Shown piece by piece: positions 11,820-23,665 of a stretch of DNA of 64,000 bases. Source of the stretch: Omphalotus guepiniiformis (taxonomy: Eukaryota; Basidiomycota; Agaricomycetes; Agaricales; Omphalotaceae); the NCBI GenBank assembly GCA_028554645.1, contig JAQOOI010000013.1:310001-374000 (forward strand). Reading direction: 5' to 3'. The notes beneath the pieces were generated by a model. The model did not search any database and was not told the DNA's origin. It saw only the letters and a program-made list of their open reading frames with translations. Both the position numbers and the translations under genes were made by a program. Position 1 is the stretch's first letter. Each line of letters starts with the position of its first letter.

Positions 11820-13178
11820 TCATGGCAAAGCCAATCTAGCATCCACGTCACTCCCAAGCGGAATACTCTCCATTGCACCTCGTTTCTCGACGCACATCCC
11901 AGCAGCCTATGAAATCAATCGGTCAGTTCGGTTGACCAAGAAACTATCTTTCATCCGCAAAAAAAAATTAATTAATTAAGAAAACCCACCTGAACACATC
12001 TCCTCAACACCCCAACCACATCCTGCCTTTCTAAAGCCTTCCCTTTTCCCTCTAACCTCATCAATCCAGCCACCAAATAACCTGTAAAACAATCCCCGGC
12101 CCCAGTCGTATCGATTACCCCTGCACCTTGTAGCTTAGCAGCAGGTAGGAAAATCGGTTCATTCCGACCACTCGCGATGCTCGGTATCAAAGTCAATACA
12201 CCGGCGGATCCAAGGGTACAGACGATATTCGTCTTCGGAATTTCGGAAGAGAGACGGAGTAAGATGGGGTACGCGGATAAGTGTGCGTAGGGACTGTCGG
12301 ATAAAATCTCGGCTTGAGGTTGTTTGCTATCACTGGTAGCGATACTATTGTACATATCTGAAGCTTCGCCTTCGTTCACGATTAACCAAGTAAGTTTGTC
12401 CCAGGGGAACGCCTTAAGCTCCTCATCAGAGGGCATAGGAGACGGGTTGAACACAGTCGAGACCGGGATCGGTCCAGCGTTGGTGGCAGCAGCTTCGAGA
12501 TATGCCAGAGTCTCCGAAAGCGGTATCTCGTTTTGTAAGAGTACGTGTGTCGTCTGTATTGGGATAGTTTTCTTACTTATCGACGCGTAGTTTGCGCCTT
12601 TGAACAAAATGATAGCCACCGCGTCAGTAGATCAAACGTCACACGTAAATTGTAGTACATACTGATACTGTTCTCTCCGTCATCTGCTAGTTGGATTATG
12701 GCCCGACCTGTAGACTCCTAATAGGACGGATGCATCCCTTGTAAGCCAGAGGAAACAACTAAGCAGGAGAGGGGAAGCAAACGAACCTCGACTACATCAA
12801 CGCCATCGACGTTTACTCCGGATTCCCTAAGGTAGTCCACTACCCATTTCCCATCCTCTCCAACAGCACCTACGAGGTCCGCAAGAGCACCAGCTTTGGC
12901 CACCGCTACAGCCTGATTAGCACCTTTCCCCCCAGCGCGTTTAGATAATCCATGGGAAGAGATTGTCTCTCCTGGTCGTACGATATCTTTCACTGACCAT
13001 ACATGTGGTTGGATCAGCACTAATTTCTCGAAGGACGAACGTGAGTTCTCTTTTACCATGAAAGAATTCGTCAACGTCTATGAGTACTTATTGTTAGCGA
13101 CCAGCAGAAGAATTGCTGAGAGAGAGAAGATTGCTTACTTATCGAGCCACGGATTAAACAGCGAGAAGATAGAGCCAT
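11820..13178 (-). CDS. RBK1: Ribokinase (PfkB family)
   Basis: Phosphorylates D-ribose at O5 with ATP, feeding the pentose phosphate pathway; cytosolic. Exon 1 gives MALSSRCLIRGSI, a 21-nt exon (13057-13077) gives VDEFFH, and exon 3 continues VKDIVRPGETISSHGLSKRA. Motifs: GGKGANQAVAVAKAG (first PfkB signature, ribose binding) and DTTGAGDCFTGYLVAG (second signature, with the catalytic Asp in GAGD). C-terminus AAGMCVEKRGAMESIP matches the family's monovalent-cation region. The ATG at 13178 was chosen because only this spliced form supplies the conserved RGSINVDEFFHV start; an internal ATG in the third exon would lose it. At least five exons. The TGA at 11820-11822 lies two bases from another minus-strand ATG. 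Confidence 0.88.
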
Positions 13179-13887
13179 TCCAACAGGAAGAAAGAAATCT
13201 CGATTGCATCTTCGACCAAAGGCAGATCACTGTTTACATAAAAGGATTTACATGATCTTGCCCAGGTGACAAGCTTTCCAACACGTAAGCGTATAAGCAC
13301 AAATTTGTTGTCCGCGTTAGTCCACCATTTACCATTTGCTACAACTTTGCAATCTGTACAAGCAGTCCAGGATACAGCTTTAAGAAGCCTTTGAACGAAG
13401 GAGACAGACTGCAAACAGGCAGAGACATGGCTCGAAATACTCGTTCTACGGAATCTGTGCATCTTTGGGATGTTCTCTGTTATTCGCTGTCAGATGATAG
13501 ACCAGCAGTCTTATCGTGAGTATGGGCAGTCACTTGAAGCAATAGAACGGTGGTCCTGCGTATGATGGAAGCCTCAAACAGAAGTCCTGATTGAACCTTA
13601 ACATCCGTTCTCGATATGATAATGTGTACGACGCTCCTATGGTTTGTACGAACATCCAGATCTTCATGTGCTTGATAGTCGCTGAAGTTTCTTCATCTCA
13701 TTTAGGTCAAGCAATCTACAATGATGCGCTTCACATCCAGCCTGTAGCTGCATGAGCAGACTCATGGTCTCTATCTATCATTCAAGCCCTAAGATTAAAG
13801 AAGTACGACTTCCTCTGGAGCCGTTCATGACGTCCAGCTATTAAATACGATATCTATAGATCTCCCTGTGGGACTTTCTTGAGGTCG
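13179..13887. other. Intergenic region between divergent ribokinase and P450 genes
   Basis: Shared upstream region of two divergently transcribed genes. Short ORFs here have no convincing coding character. The only element I can point to is the P450 TATA box at its right edge. Confidence 0.4.
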
Positions 13888-13896
13888 TATATAAAA
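13888..13896 (+). promoter_or_regulatory. TATA box of P450 gene A
   Basis: TATATAAAA lies 51 nt before the ATG at 13947. The related P450 at 27178-29421 has a similar TATA box at nearly the same distance. Confidence 0.55.
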
Positions 13897-13946
13897 CGCA
13901 ACGGGTTGCTCTTCGATAAGCATCATCATTCATAGCACCCTTCAGC

Positions 13947-16159
13947 ATGGATCTCCCAGTGCTAGTTGTTGCTTCGAGTATCTTTCTTATGATACTGCTT
14001 CTTAAGCACTATTATTCTGCTGTTCTTGAAAGTATCTGGCACCCTCAGGCTCTTCCATATCCTCCAGGGCCTAAACCCATTCCTTTACTGGGCAATCTTT
14101 TTGACTTGCCAGAGAGAAAACCTTGGCTTACTTACACAAAATGGCGTCAACAATACGGTAACGGACGTCGTTCACAGTCTTTGATTTGATGACTGACTAC
14201 TTTGACACAACAATACGGCGATCTTAACCATATCTACATCCCTGGAAATGGTCACTATATAATCATAAACTCGCTGGAGGCCGCTCTCGAGCTTCTGGAA
14301 AAGAGGGCAGCAATTTACTCCGATCGAGTGTTCACGTTCATCGATGAACTGTAAGTGGTCAGTTACCCAACTGTCGGTCGCACAAGTCAGAGTACTTTCT
14401 CATTTCAGCTGCGGGTTCGACGTCGATCTTGGTATGTTGTTGACTTCTACAAAATACGAGATGATGAATGTCTTCACTGTAAACAGCATTCGGACGTTAT
14501 TCTGAACAATGGCGCAAATACCGGAAAACGTTTCAAGAAAGCTGGAGACCTAGTGTCGCGCTTTACTTTAAGCCTGTTCAATACCGAGTAGTCCATTCTC
14601 TTCTGAGCAACCTAGTCGATTCCCCGACAGATTTCATGGCACATGCGCTGGCGTAAGCTCATATCACATTACATTCACTATCTTAGCAACTGACTCGAGC
14701 CTTTGCAGTCTCTCACAAGGTCTTATATTCACCGGGGTATACGGGCTTGAAGGATCCAGTCAAGAGGTTCCTGCTCGTATAGCGAGAGCAGTAGCGGATG
14801 CCATGGGACTATCATTCAAACCCGGAAGCCACATCCTTCCAAAACTTTTCCCGTTCCTACGTTATCTGCCCTCTTGGATGCCTGGGTGCCAGTTCAAACT
14901 CTTCGCGAAGAACTGTAGCAGGATGGTGAAGGAGTTGAAAGATGTGGCTTTTGACTTGGCACTTGAGCGGATGGTTTGTTATTTAATATTCTAATCTCCG
15001 CTGTATGTGACTTGTCTGTTTAGGATACTGGAATACCATCTTTAGTGGGCGAACTTGTGTCAAAGAATAAAGATGACCCCGAGGAAATTTCGCGCATCAA
15101 GAGTATGGCTGCTACCAGTTATATCGGTGAGAGGCCTAACTGTTGTACCGTCTTTCGTTCCTTGGCTAATGGCCGTTATAAAATAGCCGCTGCTGACACC
15201 GTATGTTCATTGTGCATTCTGCGCTGTCGCTTCTGAGCATCTGTGGAACTTTTTTAGATGACCTCAGCCGTTGAATCTTTTTTCCTCGCTATGACTCTCA
15301 ATCCTGATGTTCCAAAGAAAGCACAGGAAGAAATTGACCGGGTTATTGGCACGGATCGGCTACCTAATCTCGAGGATCGCCTGTCGCTTCCTTATATCGA
15401 GGCAATCTACCGCGAGGTTATGAGATGGAATCCAGCTGCACCTCTAGGTGACTTTGGCTTTGACTGATCAATTATACGGTACTTACCTACATATTTCTTG
15501 CAGGAGTACCACACAAAACCAGCGAGAGTGATATTTATAACGGGCATTATATTCCAGAAGGTTTCTACATTTTGCTACCCTCGTTGACCCCTCATTCATC
15601 TATTTCATTGTCCATGAAGGAGCGATAGTTATTTCTAACATTTGGTATGTCATGAAAGTTTCGATGAGTGCAATTTGTTGAACCCCAAACCAGGGCTATG
15701 ACCCATGATGCGTCTATCTTTGACGACCCCCAAGACTTCAAGCCAGAGAGATTCCTCACCGGTTCTCCGGATGCGCCATTCACAAGTATCAATGACATCT
15801 TGACTTTCGGTTTTGGTCGAAGGTGAGTGGTATATCTGCGCTACAATGACAGATAGCTCATAGGGTTGGGACATTCGCAAAGGATATGCGTTGGCCGATA
15901 TGTAGCTGATCCTACAGTCTGGCTTTCGATTGCGTGTATCCTGGCTACATTCAACATATCGAAAGCCAAAGATGCTCATGGGAACGAGATCGAAGTTCCT
16001 GGGCATATGACTGAACAATTCTTCAGGTAAGTATCGATCTTCGTAAACACCACGAAGGTCATTGCCACTCATATTCATCCCAGCCGTCCAAAGCCGTTCC
16101 GTTGCTCGATTACGCCTCGATCTGTTCGGGCGGAGATGTTGATCAAGGGCACGCAATAG
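13947..16159 (+). CDS. Cytochrome P450 monooxygenase A
   Basis: Membrane-anchored haem-thiolate monooxygenase, probably on the ER; substrate unknown. The N-terminal anchor [19 protein letters not shown] precedes the proline hinge [13 protein letters not shown]. The oxygen-binding I-helix motif AAADT is encoded mostly by a 14-nt exon (15187-15200). Then follow the K-helix ExxR (EVMR in YREVMRWNP), PERF in FKPERFL, and the haem loop [14 protein letters not shown] with the ligand Cys. About ten exons join in frame to a TAG at 16157-16159. The length of roughly 500 residues is normal and no key residue is missing. The style resembles basidiomycete P450s often labelled OrdA-like, but I cannot assign a CYP number. 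It is a close relative of P450 B in this window. Confidence 0.88.
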
Positions 16160-16385
16160 ACTCAAAGCAACGTTTGTCTAAAACCGAATGTCGTATGATC
16201 GCATTTTAGCAGACCATTTCAATGCTTCGGTGCACGGCACTATCGCCATCCAGTGACAATCCGTCTAGCAGTAAATACAACATCCCATGTGTAACATATA
16301 TGTTCGATCAAAGCAATAACGAACACGAAGCGGTATAGAGAATGTACAGAAGAGGTATCTCATGTTAAAATAAATCAGTCCGAAA

Positions 16386-19300
16386 TTATGACGGTGTGGG
16401 TGGTAATGGAGGTATCTGACTGTTTCGATTAGCAGAAGGTCGTGACAGCTTCCGCGTTTCCAACTGTTTAGCGCGCTGCTCCTGTTCCAGCTGGACTTGA
16501 GTCATCATATGCAGCTGCTGAGCAATGAATTCTGACGTTCCGGGTCTACAAGACACAAATGAGATGCCAGAACTCGGTATACAAATTTCAACATACCGCA
16601 TTCGCAGAATTTGCATAATGGTTTGCCCGTTCGAGCCATCCTTTTCTTGTCTCTTCTCCTTCTTTCGTTCCTTGATGGTACCAAGGTTGCGCTGCTGATA
16701 GACACTCTTGGCGCGTTTCTTGATGGTACCGGAGGAAGAGCGAAGAGTTTGCTGCATCATACGAACACACTCTTCCATTAAAGCATCACTTGAATAATCA
16801 AATCAGTGCAAGTTTCAAAAGGTCAGAGGGGCGCGCGCAACGTACGTGGTCCAGTCATAATACAGACGTATCGATACGACATCACGGTATTTCTGATTCT
16901 GGAGTAGCTCCAATGGTACAGGGCCTTCACCACCCGCATAAAAGTAGTCGCGCAGAAACTGTCGAAGATTTCGTCAGAAGAAAACTTGGAAATAGACGAT
17001 GAAAACTAACCTTGAGCCACTTGAAGACGATATCCACTTCTTTGTCACTAAGCGGCTTCATATCACTAGAGGCATCGGACAGAGGAGGAACCAATAATCC
17101 CTCTATGACAGTCAGAATTTCCTTCCAAACACGAGTCATAACTTTCTCCTTTGCGGTGTCGCTGAGATACGTGTTGAGAGTTTGTAGATTGGCGTCAAAG
17201 TAATCAAACAAAGGCAAGATGGCTTGTTCTATCTCGACGTCTGTTAACTCTTCCGGGCGGACTCGAGGTTTCTCGGATGAGGGCAGAGGTATCTGTACCT
17301 CATTGGAAGAACCACCCAGTGCTGATCGGTACAGTGCGGTGACGTTACCAAGCGCCTTATTGTAGTCCAACCCCACTGTGTTGGCCTTCAAAAGTGACTT
17401 GACAACGCTTCGCGATAGGCACTGTTGTATAAAGGGCAGCATCTTGTCCAACGAAAAGAAAAAAAATCAGCACACAACCAGACACTCCGTAAGAGTGCGC
17501 TACCTTGTCAATGAAGATACGAAGCATATCCGCTTCCGCCCTCTTCAGGAACCGGAAAGCACGGCCAAAGTAGAACTGAATGTCATCCTTCTCGCCTTCC
17601 ATACCAATTCGTACCAAAACTCGGCCTTGGGTATCAAGATCCATCCATAGATCATGTGTTAAAAGATCTCCAAAACGACGCGGGTCCAAGCAGAGGTAAG
17701 CTCGACCAACGGTATCGTGCTTGCCGACAAGAGCCCGGTCACGAACACTGACCATCAGCCATAGTGGTTTATCCACCGAGATATCGAACGTCTCTTCCCC
17801 TAAACCAATAGATTAGTTCCTGTTGCATACAAAGTGAGAATAACATCTACTCACATCGAGGTGAAGACGACTCGTAAATAGTTCGAGTCTTGGCAAGTCG
17901 ATTGCCAGCCTCATCACTCAGCGTGATGAAAGTGTCCAGTTTAGTACTATCCTGCGACACAAGCCCTTCGGCCAAAACAACTTTGACAGCAAACAAAAAT
18001 CTTTCCCTGTCAACCTTCTCCGGAACAGGGGGAGCATGGTCTAAAAGAACTTCTGCCAACTTATCCGCCTCCATCTGGTTGTACATGTTGTCCAGCAATT
18101 TCCTCGCTGCCTCGACATTGTTCAATTTGACACAAGACTCGGGTTGGAAGTTGAAAGGTTCGACCTTTTTCTCGCCCTGGATAGCTAGTTGCCTTGCTTT
18201 CTCGAGCCAAGCGGATGATTTTTGAGGCTGGAGATAGTCAGTAGTTCGCGGGAACATCTCTGCTAAGAATAAAGTCTCCACGGTTCGACAATACTGCTCC
18301 ACGGCTTTCGAGACGCTCTACATTCAAACACTCATACTTGAATAACTAGAGCGGAAGTCGATGGGATACAACTTACCTTGGACAATGCAGTAAAGAATCT
18401 AGCATTCTGATACTCATCTTGCCACTCGAGATCTTGCAAAAAGTTGATCGGACTCCGAAGAGAGTCGAACAAATCAACAATCGACGAGCTGTGTCCTTCG
18501 GCATCCTCTGCTTGGAACTACAAGCACTGTCACTCTGAAGAACGGCTTGAGAAAAATCATTTATAATACCTTATCGGCAGCAATAGCCTAAGATCAATTT
18601 AATCAGCTGGGGCATAGCTTCCCATAAATGCAGAACTCACAGCTTCTACCCAATTTCCCGTCTTACTGTCAGTATTGACCAGCCACTGTCGGACATAGGG
18701 CTCAAAGAAGGCAGCTATATCAAATTCGATTTTCCCGCTGCAAAGAGTAAATTGAGCTCGAACCACTTCGCTATCAAGAATATCAGACGCACTCTGGAAC
18801 AAAGGCAGCATGCATTCCAATTAACGTTCTCGTCCGCCGATACAAGGTGAAAATATCTTGAATCGGTACATCCGGAGTAGGCCCATTCATCGACGACTCA
18901 AAAAGTCGCTTCTGCGAACTTTGCAAATCTTCAATGAACAACGGAATCTGTACTTCCACCACTAAAGACACAAGATCTAGTTGTCTTCACTCCTAATCAG
19001 CTCAAGAGTATCTGCGCTGATCAAAAGCCCGCGACGTACCCAAGTATAGGTTCCGGGAATCGTTTATCCAGTAGCTTCGCGGATTTCTCAATCTCGTCCG
19101 TCATGAGTAACAGAGGGAGTGCTCGGTTGACGCCTGGAGCCGATTGCAATTCCTGTAACTTCGCCACGTAAAGTTCACCGCTAATTTGCCGTATTCGTTC
19201 CTGGACATCCGCCAACCGAGCGCTAATATCAACATCGAACCGCTCTAGCAACCCACTATCTCGAACATGCTCCAGAATATCCAGATACGGCGCGATATCT

Positions 19301-21267
19301 GTCTTCTTGAGGTTCGGGAGGGAATCCATAGAATGGTATAACGAAGAAAGGAAGATATTAAAAAGACTGCCATAGATACTACAAAGGAACTCAAACTATC
19401 CAAAAACAAAAAAACTCAGCAAGACTAAACGAAACTGAAAGCAAATCAGGATTACTCACATCTTGCACTGGCCACTTCTCAAGCTCAACATCATGTATAG
19501 CTCGTTTAACGTTATCCAAAGCCTCAGGAACACATTCCAGCGGTACATCATTCCGCTCATAAAACTGCCTCACAAGATCCAGAAAACACGCAGCCCTATA
19601 AGGATGACCAATACGCCACCGAAGCGCACACTCATTAATGAGTTCGATATGTGCAGCCGACAATATTCCCAGTGAAACTTCATCATCGTCATTCACTTCC
19701 GGACTAAGCATCACCTCCAGATCCGCAATCAAGCAGAGCTCCAAAAGTCGCTTATAGAATCGCTTTGGGTTCGGGGGTATATATGTAAAGTTATGCCCAG
19801 CTTGAATGTCTTCATCGCCTTCATCGTCCGGAGCAGACACATCGACATAATCACCTTCGGTATAAAGTGATTTGCGGCTGCTAATTGACGCAGTTCGGGC
19901 GGTTGGATGGGGATCAGTGGAGCTGTATAGGGAGCCAGGCCGTGTGGAGGAGGATGTCGACGTGGAGGGTAATACGTCCGTAGGAGTAGACTTTGCTAGC
20001 TCAGGATTGAATTGAACCATGGCCAACATCATTTGTTGTATGTGCGTAGTCTCCAGCATCTTCCAATTCTGCCAGGCTGCATCGCTATCAAAGTCTTCTC
20101 GTCGAGCAGGGAAGGGGACCCCAGCATTGATATTCTTCAGACACGTCTATTCTGAAGTCAGTATCGTGACCGTCTCAATTTGAATAACCCAGCGTACCTT
20201 CAGATCTGTCAATGCAGCCTTCATGAAAATACATAAGCGGTTAACCTTCTGTACAGCGAGTGAAAGGCTCACCTTCTCCGTGCAAGTTGCGCGTAATATA
20301 TCCACCTCCTGCTGCACAGATGACTCGGACAATTTGAACAACGAAGCCACAGTCTTCACCAACACCATATCCGAAATACTTCCACTAACAGTCAACGATG
20401 CTGTAGAGTCCCGATCCCTAGAAGTCGAAGACGAGTCGTATCCCGAGTCATACGCCGACGCAGGGGCTAGCTTAGCGGTATATATATCCAATCTCGACAG
20501 CAACTCCGGCGACACATGACTCAAACCCCTCAAACATTCCCTCAGCAACTTCACAAACAACGCAATGTGCTTGTTCAACTCGGCCTTCCACGCATCATCA
20601 GTTAACGATGATTCCTTCTTCAACACTCCTGTGGCATGCGTGGCGAACATCAAGATGAGTTCTTCAATCTTTCGGTTCTCCTTCATCTGTCGCTTGAAAC
20701 TATCAACGGAGAATTGACCATAGAATTTCGCCATCGTCCGCCGTACAAGTTGATCCGAGTATCTATGTACGGTCTCAGCAGACCGAAAAGGATGTGGATA
20801 GATAGAAACAACAAGCCCTACTCACTGTGAATCCTTTCCCATTGCAATAGACTGTAACTTCGAATCGAGCACCTTTAGCAATTTCTCCGGGAACTTTACA
20901 CTTTTAGGTCCATCCCTGATATCTTTGAATATGTCGCCAATCGAAAAGTTCGATAAAGCTGACAACCGAAGGGAATGTTCTTTGTCTTTGGGTTCACTAG
21001 GTTTCGTCTCGGGTGTGTTTGTGGCTTTAGGTAGCATTAGGTAGCTGAGTAAACTGAATAGATGAAATTCATGAGAACTTGCTCCGATGCCGATACAAGA
21101 TTCGGGGAACTCACGCTACACGAAGGACATAACTGAAGATTTAATAGTCAGTATATGAATCGATGATGATTGAGCAATACGACATAATTGAATAATTCAT
21201 CATCTGCGACGCGATATTTGGACAAGCGTTTCTCGTGCGCGAAACTATCATAGCTTCGCCTTGACAT
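16386..21267 (-). CDS. Munc13/Ync13-like protein with MUN (MHD1-C2-MHD2) region
   Basis: Long multi-exon gene matching fungal UNC-13 relatives such as fission yeast Ync13, which act in vesicle priming and fusion at sites of exocytosis and septation. The N-terminal half holds the MHD1-type helical region (e.g. PNPKRFYKRLLELCLIADLE). A C2-like stretch follows: DKPLWLMVSVRDRALVGKHD, GRAYLCLDPRRF, WMDLDTQGRVLVRI. The MHD2-type region (ADMLRIFIDKMLPFIQQCLS to FKWLKFLRDYFYAGGEG) precedes a Lys/Gln-rich tail ending PPLPPTPS. Calcium-binding Asp residues of a classical C2 are not obvious. Exon 1 probably starts at 21267 (MSRRSYDSFAHEKRL through ADDELFNYV) and joins toward SYLMLPKATN through a short exon near 21115-21132; that junction is ambiguous. 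The interior is confident, the first two splice sites are not. Confidence 0.82.
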
Positions 21268-21673
21268 GGACTCGTTAAATCGCTTGGATTTGATATCAAA
21301 TAAACAGGTGGCGTGTCCCAGCCGTCAAGCCAGATAGGAATTAAGCCAGCAACGGAAACAGAGAGGTTCAAAAGACAGCAGATGTGGAAGGCGGTGTGAG
21401 TAGTTAGCGAGCAGGATATACCAGATCCTCTTGCCAAACAGTGGAACACTCGCAAAGTAGCCCCGAGCACGGCCCGCGCGCCTCCTTACTAATGAACTTC
21501 AAGTTCAATTATGGAACGAATGCTATTTGCTACAATAATCATGTATCAACATGAGTTACAAGTAAGAGTGCGGGAAGCACTAGGGGTACTAATCTACTAA
21601 CTAGGGTCCGTCATAAAGAGGGATTGATGAACGTATTGCTACAACTGCGAAATCATGACCGTAGTAACCGTCA
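21268..21673. other. Short intergenic region, nothing recognised
   Basis: Lies between the end of the DUF7598 gene and the start of the Munc13-like gene, both read leftward. It should hold the Munc13 promoter, but I see no clear TATA box or other motif. Confidence 0.35.
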
Positions 21674-22710
21674 TCACGCATCATTGGAAGTTGGTTTTGG
21701 CGCATAGCGAGGTAGGGACTCGATGGGCTTGGAAATGAGGAATCCTAACAGAAAAAAACACAAACCTTCAGTATGAAAATCCTCCAGGGAGATGAAGACA
21801 ACTAACCTTTCATCGCAGCAGCCTTCTCACCCTGACGTCCAAACCCGTACCCAGCCCGGCTTGAAGAGGAAGGCGCATCCGACGCAGTCGACTGGCGATC
21901 TTTCTCAGAGTTGAACATATTAGACACAAAGGACGCGGAATGGTTCACAACGGGGCGAACATCAACCCCGGCGACATGAGTAGGTAAAGCGCTCTTGGCG
22001 TGCTCGCGCCAGGACGTAACAGACCGCTTGGATTTAGCTCCTTGACGGAATATGAGACCAATGAGAATGTTGAGGCAACCAATCGAGAAGAGGAAGAATG
22101 CTGAGACGAGAGTAAAGTCATCTACGTGATGAGAGAGAACTGCTGCTCCAAGACTGAAGTTAAACGGAAAGTCAATAAAACATCCCGGGTGTTAAATGTG
22201 TAATGTGTACTGACAGGCATTGAATGACACCCAGAGCACCAAGACCAAAGTCTTTTCCGAGTACAGGGAAGAAGCGGTCGAAGAACACTGCTGGCCAACC
22301 AATTTCGGACATTACAAGCACGATGACTTGCCCAATGATCAGCAGTCTGTTGAGCACTGCCCAGAAGATACCAGCAGCTTGATTTGGCACCGTACTACCC
22401 CTGTCAAGACGCGAACGATCAGCACCGTCGTAAGAGGAGAGTAGTAGAATAACATACTCGATATAATCACAGTCAACCATAGTTGAATTCGTGTTCGACG
22501 AGTCAGAATGACCACCAGCAGCAAGGAACCGGTTCACGGCTTGAACATCATGAACCAAGGTGACGATATTGCTGGCGAACACCAGAAGCAACGCGAGGAT
22601 ACTGAGAGCCCGGACGATATTGAGACCAATGAAGAAATCTGCATCGATTGCATGAGCGATCAGATGAAGTAAGGAGAAAAGAAAGACATACAAGCACGAG
22701 GAGGAAGCAT
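21674..22710 (-). CDS. DUF7598-type fungal four-pass membrane protein
   Basis: A short first exon (ATG at 22710, MLPPRA) splices onto YFFIGLNIVRALSILALLLV, giving the typical start of this fungal family of unknown function. Four hydrophobic segments are visible: the one just quoted; IFWAVLNRLLIIGQVIVLVM; FGLGALGVIQCL joined to GAAVLSHH; and TLVSAFFLFSIGCLNILIGL. A polar cytosolic-type tail follows, with Ser-rich ASDASSSSRAGYGFGRQ, ending RYAPKPTSNDA at the TGA. Family members are recognised by the FFIGLN..R and GWPAVFFDRFFPVLG segments, both present. A translation starting further upstream would lack the family N-terminus, which decided the start. No enzymatic residue is evident; the role is unknown. 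Confidence 0.72.
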
Positions 22711-23665
22711 TATAGATAGATGACTTTGGGTTCAAGAGAGACCAGTATTTGTTTGCTAGATAAAATTTCCAAATCTTCCAAGAAAAATTCTCCAGATACA
22801 AGCAACCAGGCAAGTATCAGATCAGGTCGTCGTTAAAGAACGTGAGGCGTTAAGTTAAAAAGACAGAGAGGTTGACTAGAAAACAGTCGAGTTTAAGAAA
22901 TGTGACGGTGGCGGAAAGTAATAAGGGGCATTACCTCTTGTCTACGTTTTTATGTGGACCAGAAGCGATCCCAGTCAATTCGAGGTGCATGTAATTTCAT
23001 TGTTCTTTCCGGGCAACAGGGTCCCTGTTCAGACAATGAGGCTGCCGTCCTTCACAAAAGGATAACAATAGTGTCACGCTGTTACGCATATGTCACGAAG
23101 TAGAAGCAGCAACACTTGTTCCATAAAAGGAAATCAAGTGATGGCTTGCCGTTGCAACTCTCCAAAAAGCTTCAAAGCTTTCAGCAATTATAATTAATTT
23201 TAGCCCTGGCTCGAACGAGAAAGCACTTTTGTGAGTGCCCAAGTCCAGTCTGACACATGGTTTGAAAACAGTACATTGTCAAAATGACCACTTGCAGTCC
23301 GAGTCATCGCCCAGGCCTTCGCTGGCTTTTGCCAAGCTCAAGTACAAGCGGGTTGAGTTCTATATTAAAGCTTGTGGATGCCGGAACTGCATGAAGGGTA
23401 CTAAGAACAAAAGCAACCAAATGCATACCCGATAATTCGGATAACTCAGAAACTGAGCAGAGCATGCAAATTGAAAGTGTTTGCCTGGTTACTGACCAGT
23501 TTAGCGCTCATCGTTATTTCTCCGAAGCGCCCGTCCAAAAGCAATGACTGAGCACGTGCTCCAAAATACTCGACGTGTCGGCCACGACAACTTCAAAACT
23601 TCTCGACTTTAACCACGTAGATGCTCTTGTGTATTGTTACTCCCTACTAACTCCCCTAATTGACT
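22711..23665. promoter_or_regulatory. Divergent upstream region; possible unfolded-protein-response site
   Basis: Separates the DUF7598 gene (-) from the Lhs1-type chaperone (+). At 23571-23587, about 80-95 nt before the chaperone ATG, CGACGTGTCGGCCACGA contains the inverted pair CGTG/CACG and resembles the CAGCGTGTC core of the yeast KAR2 UPR element. A CACGTG hexamer lies at 23553-23558. These are sequence resemblances only. Confidence 0.35.
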
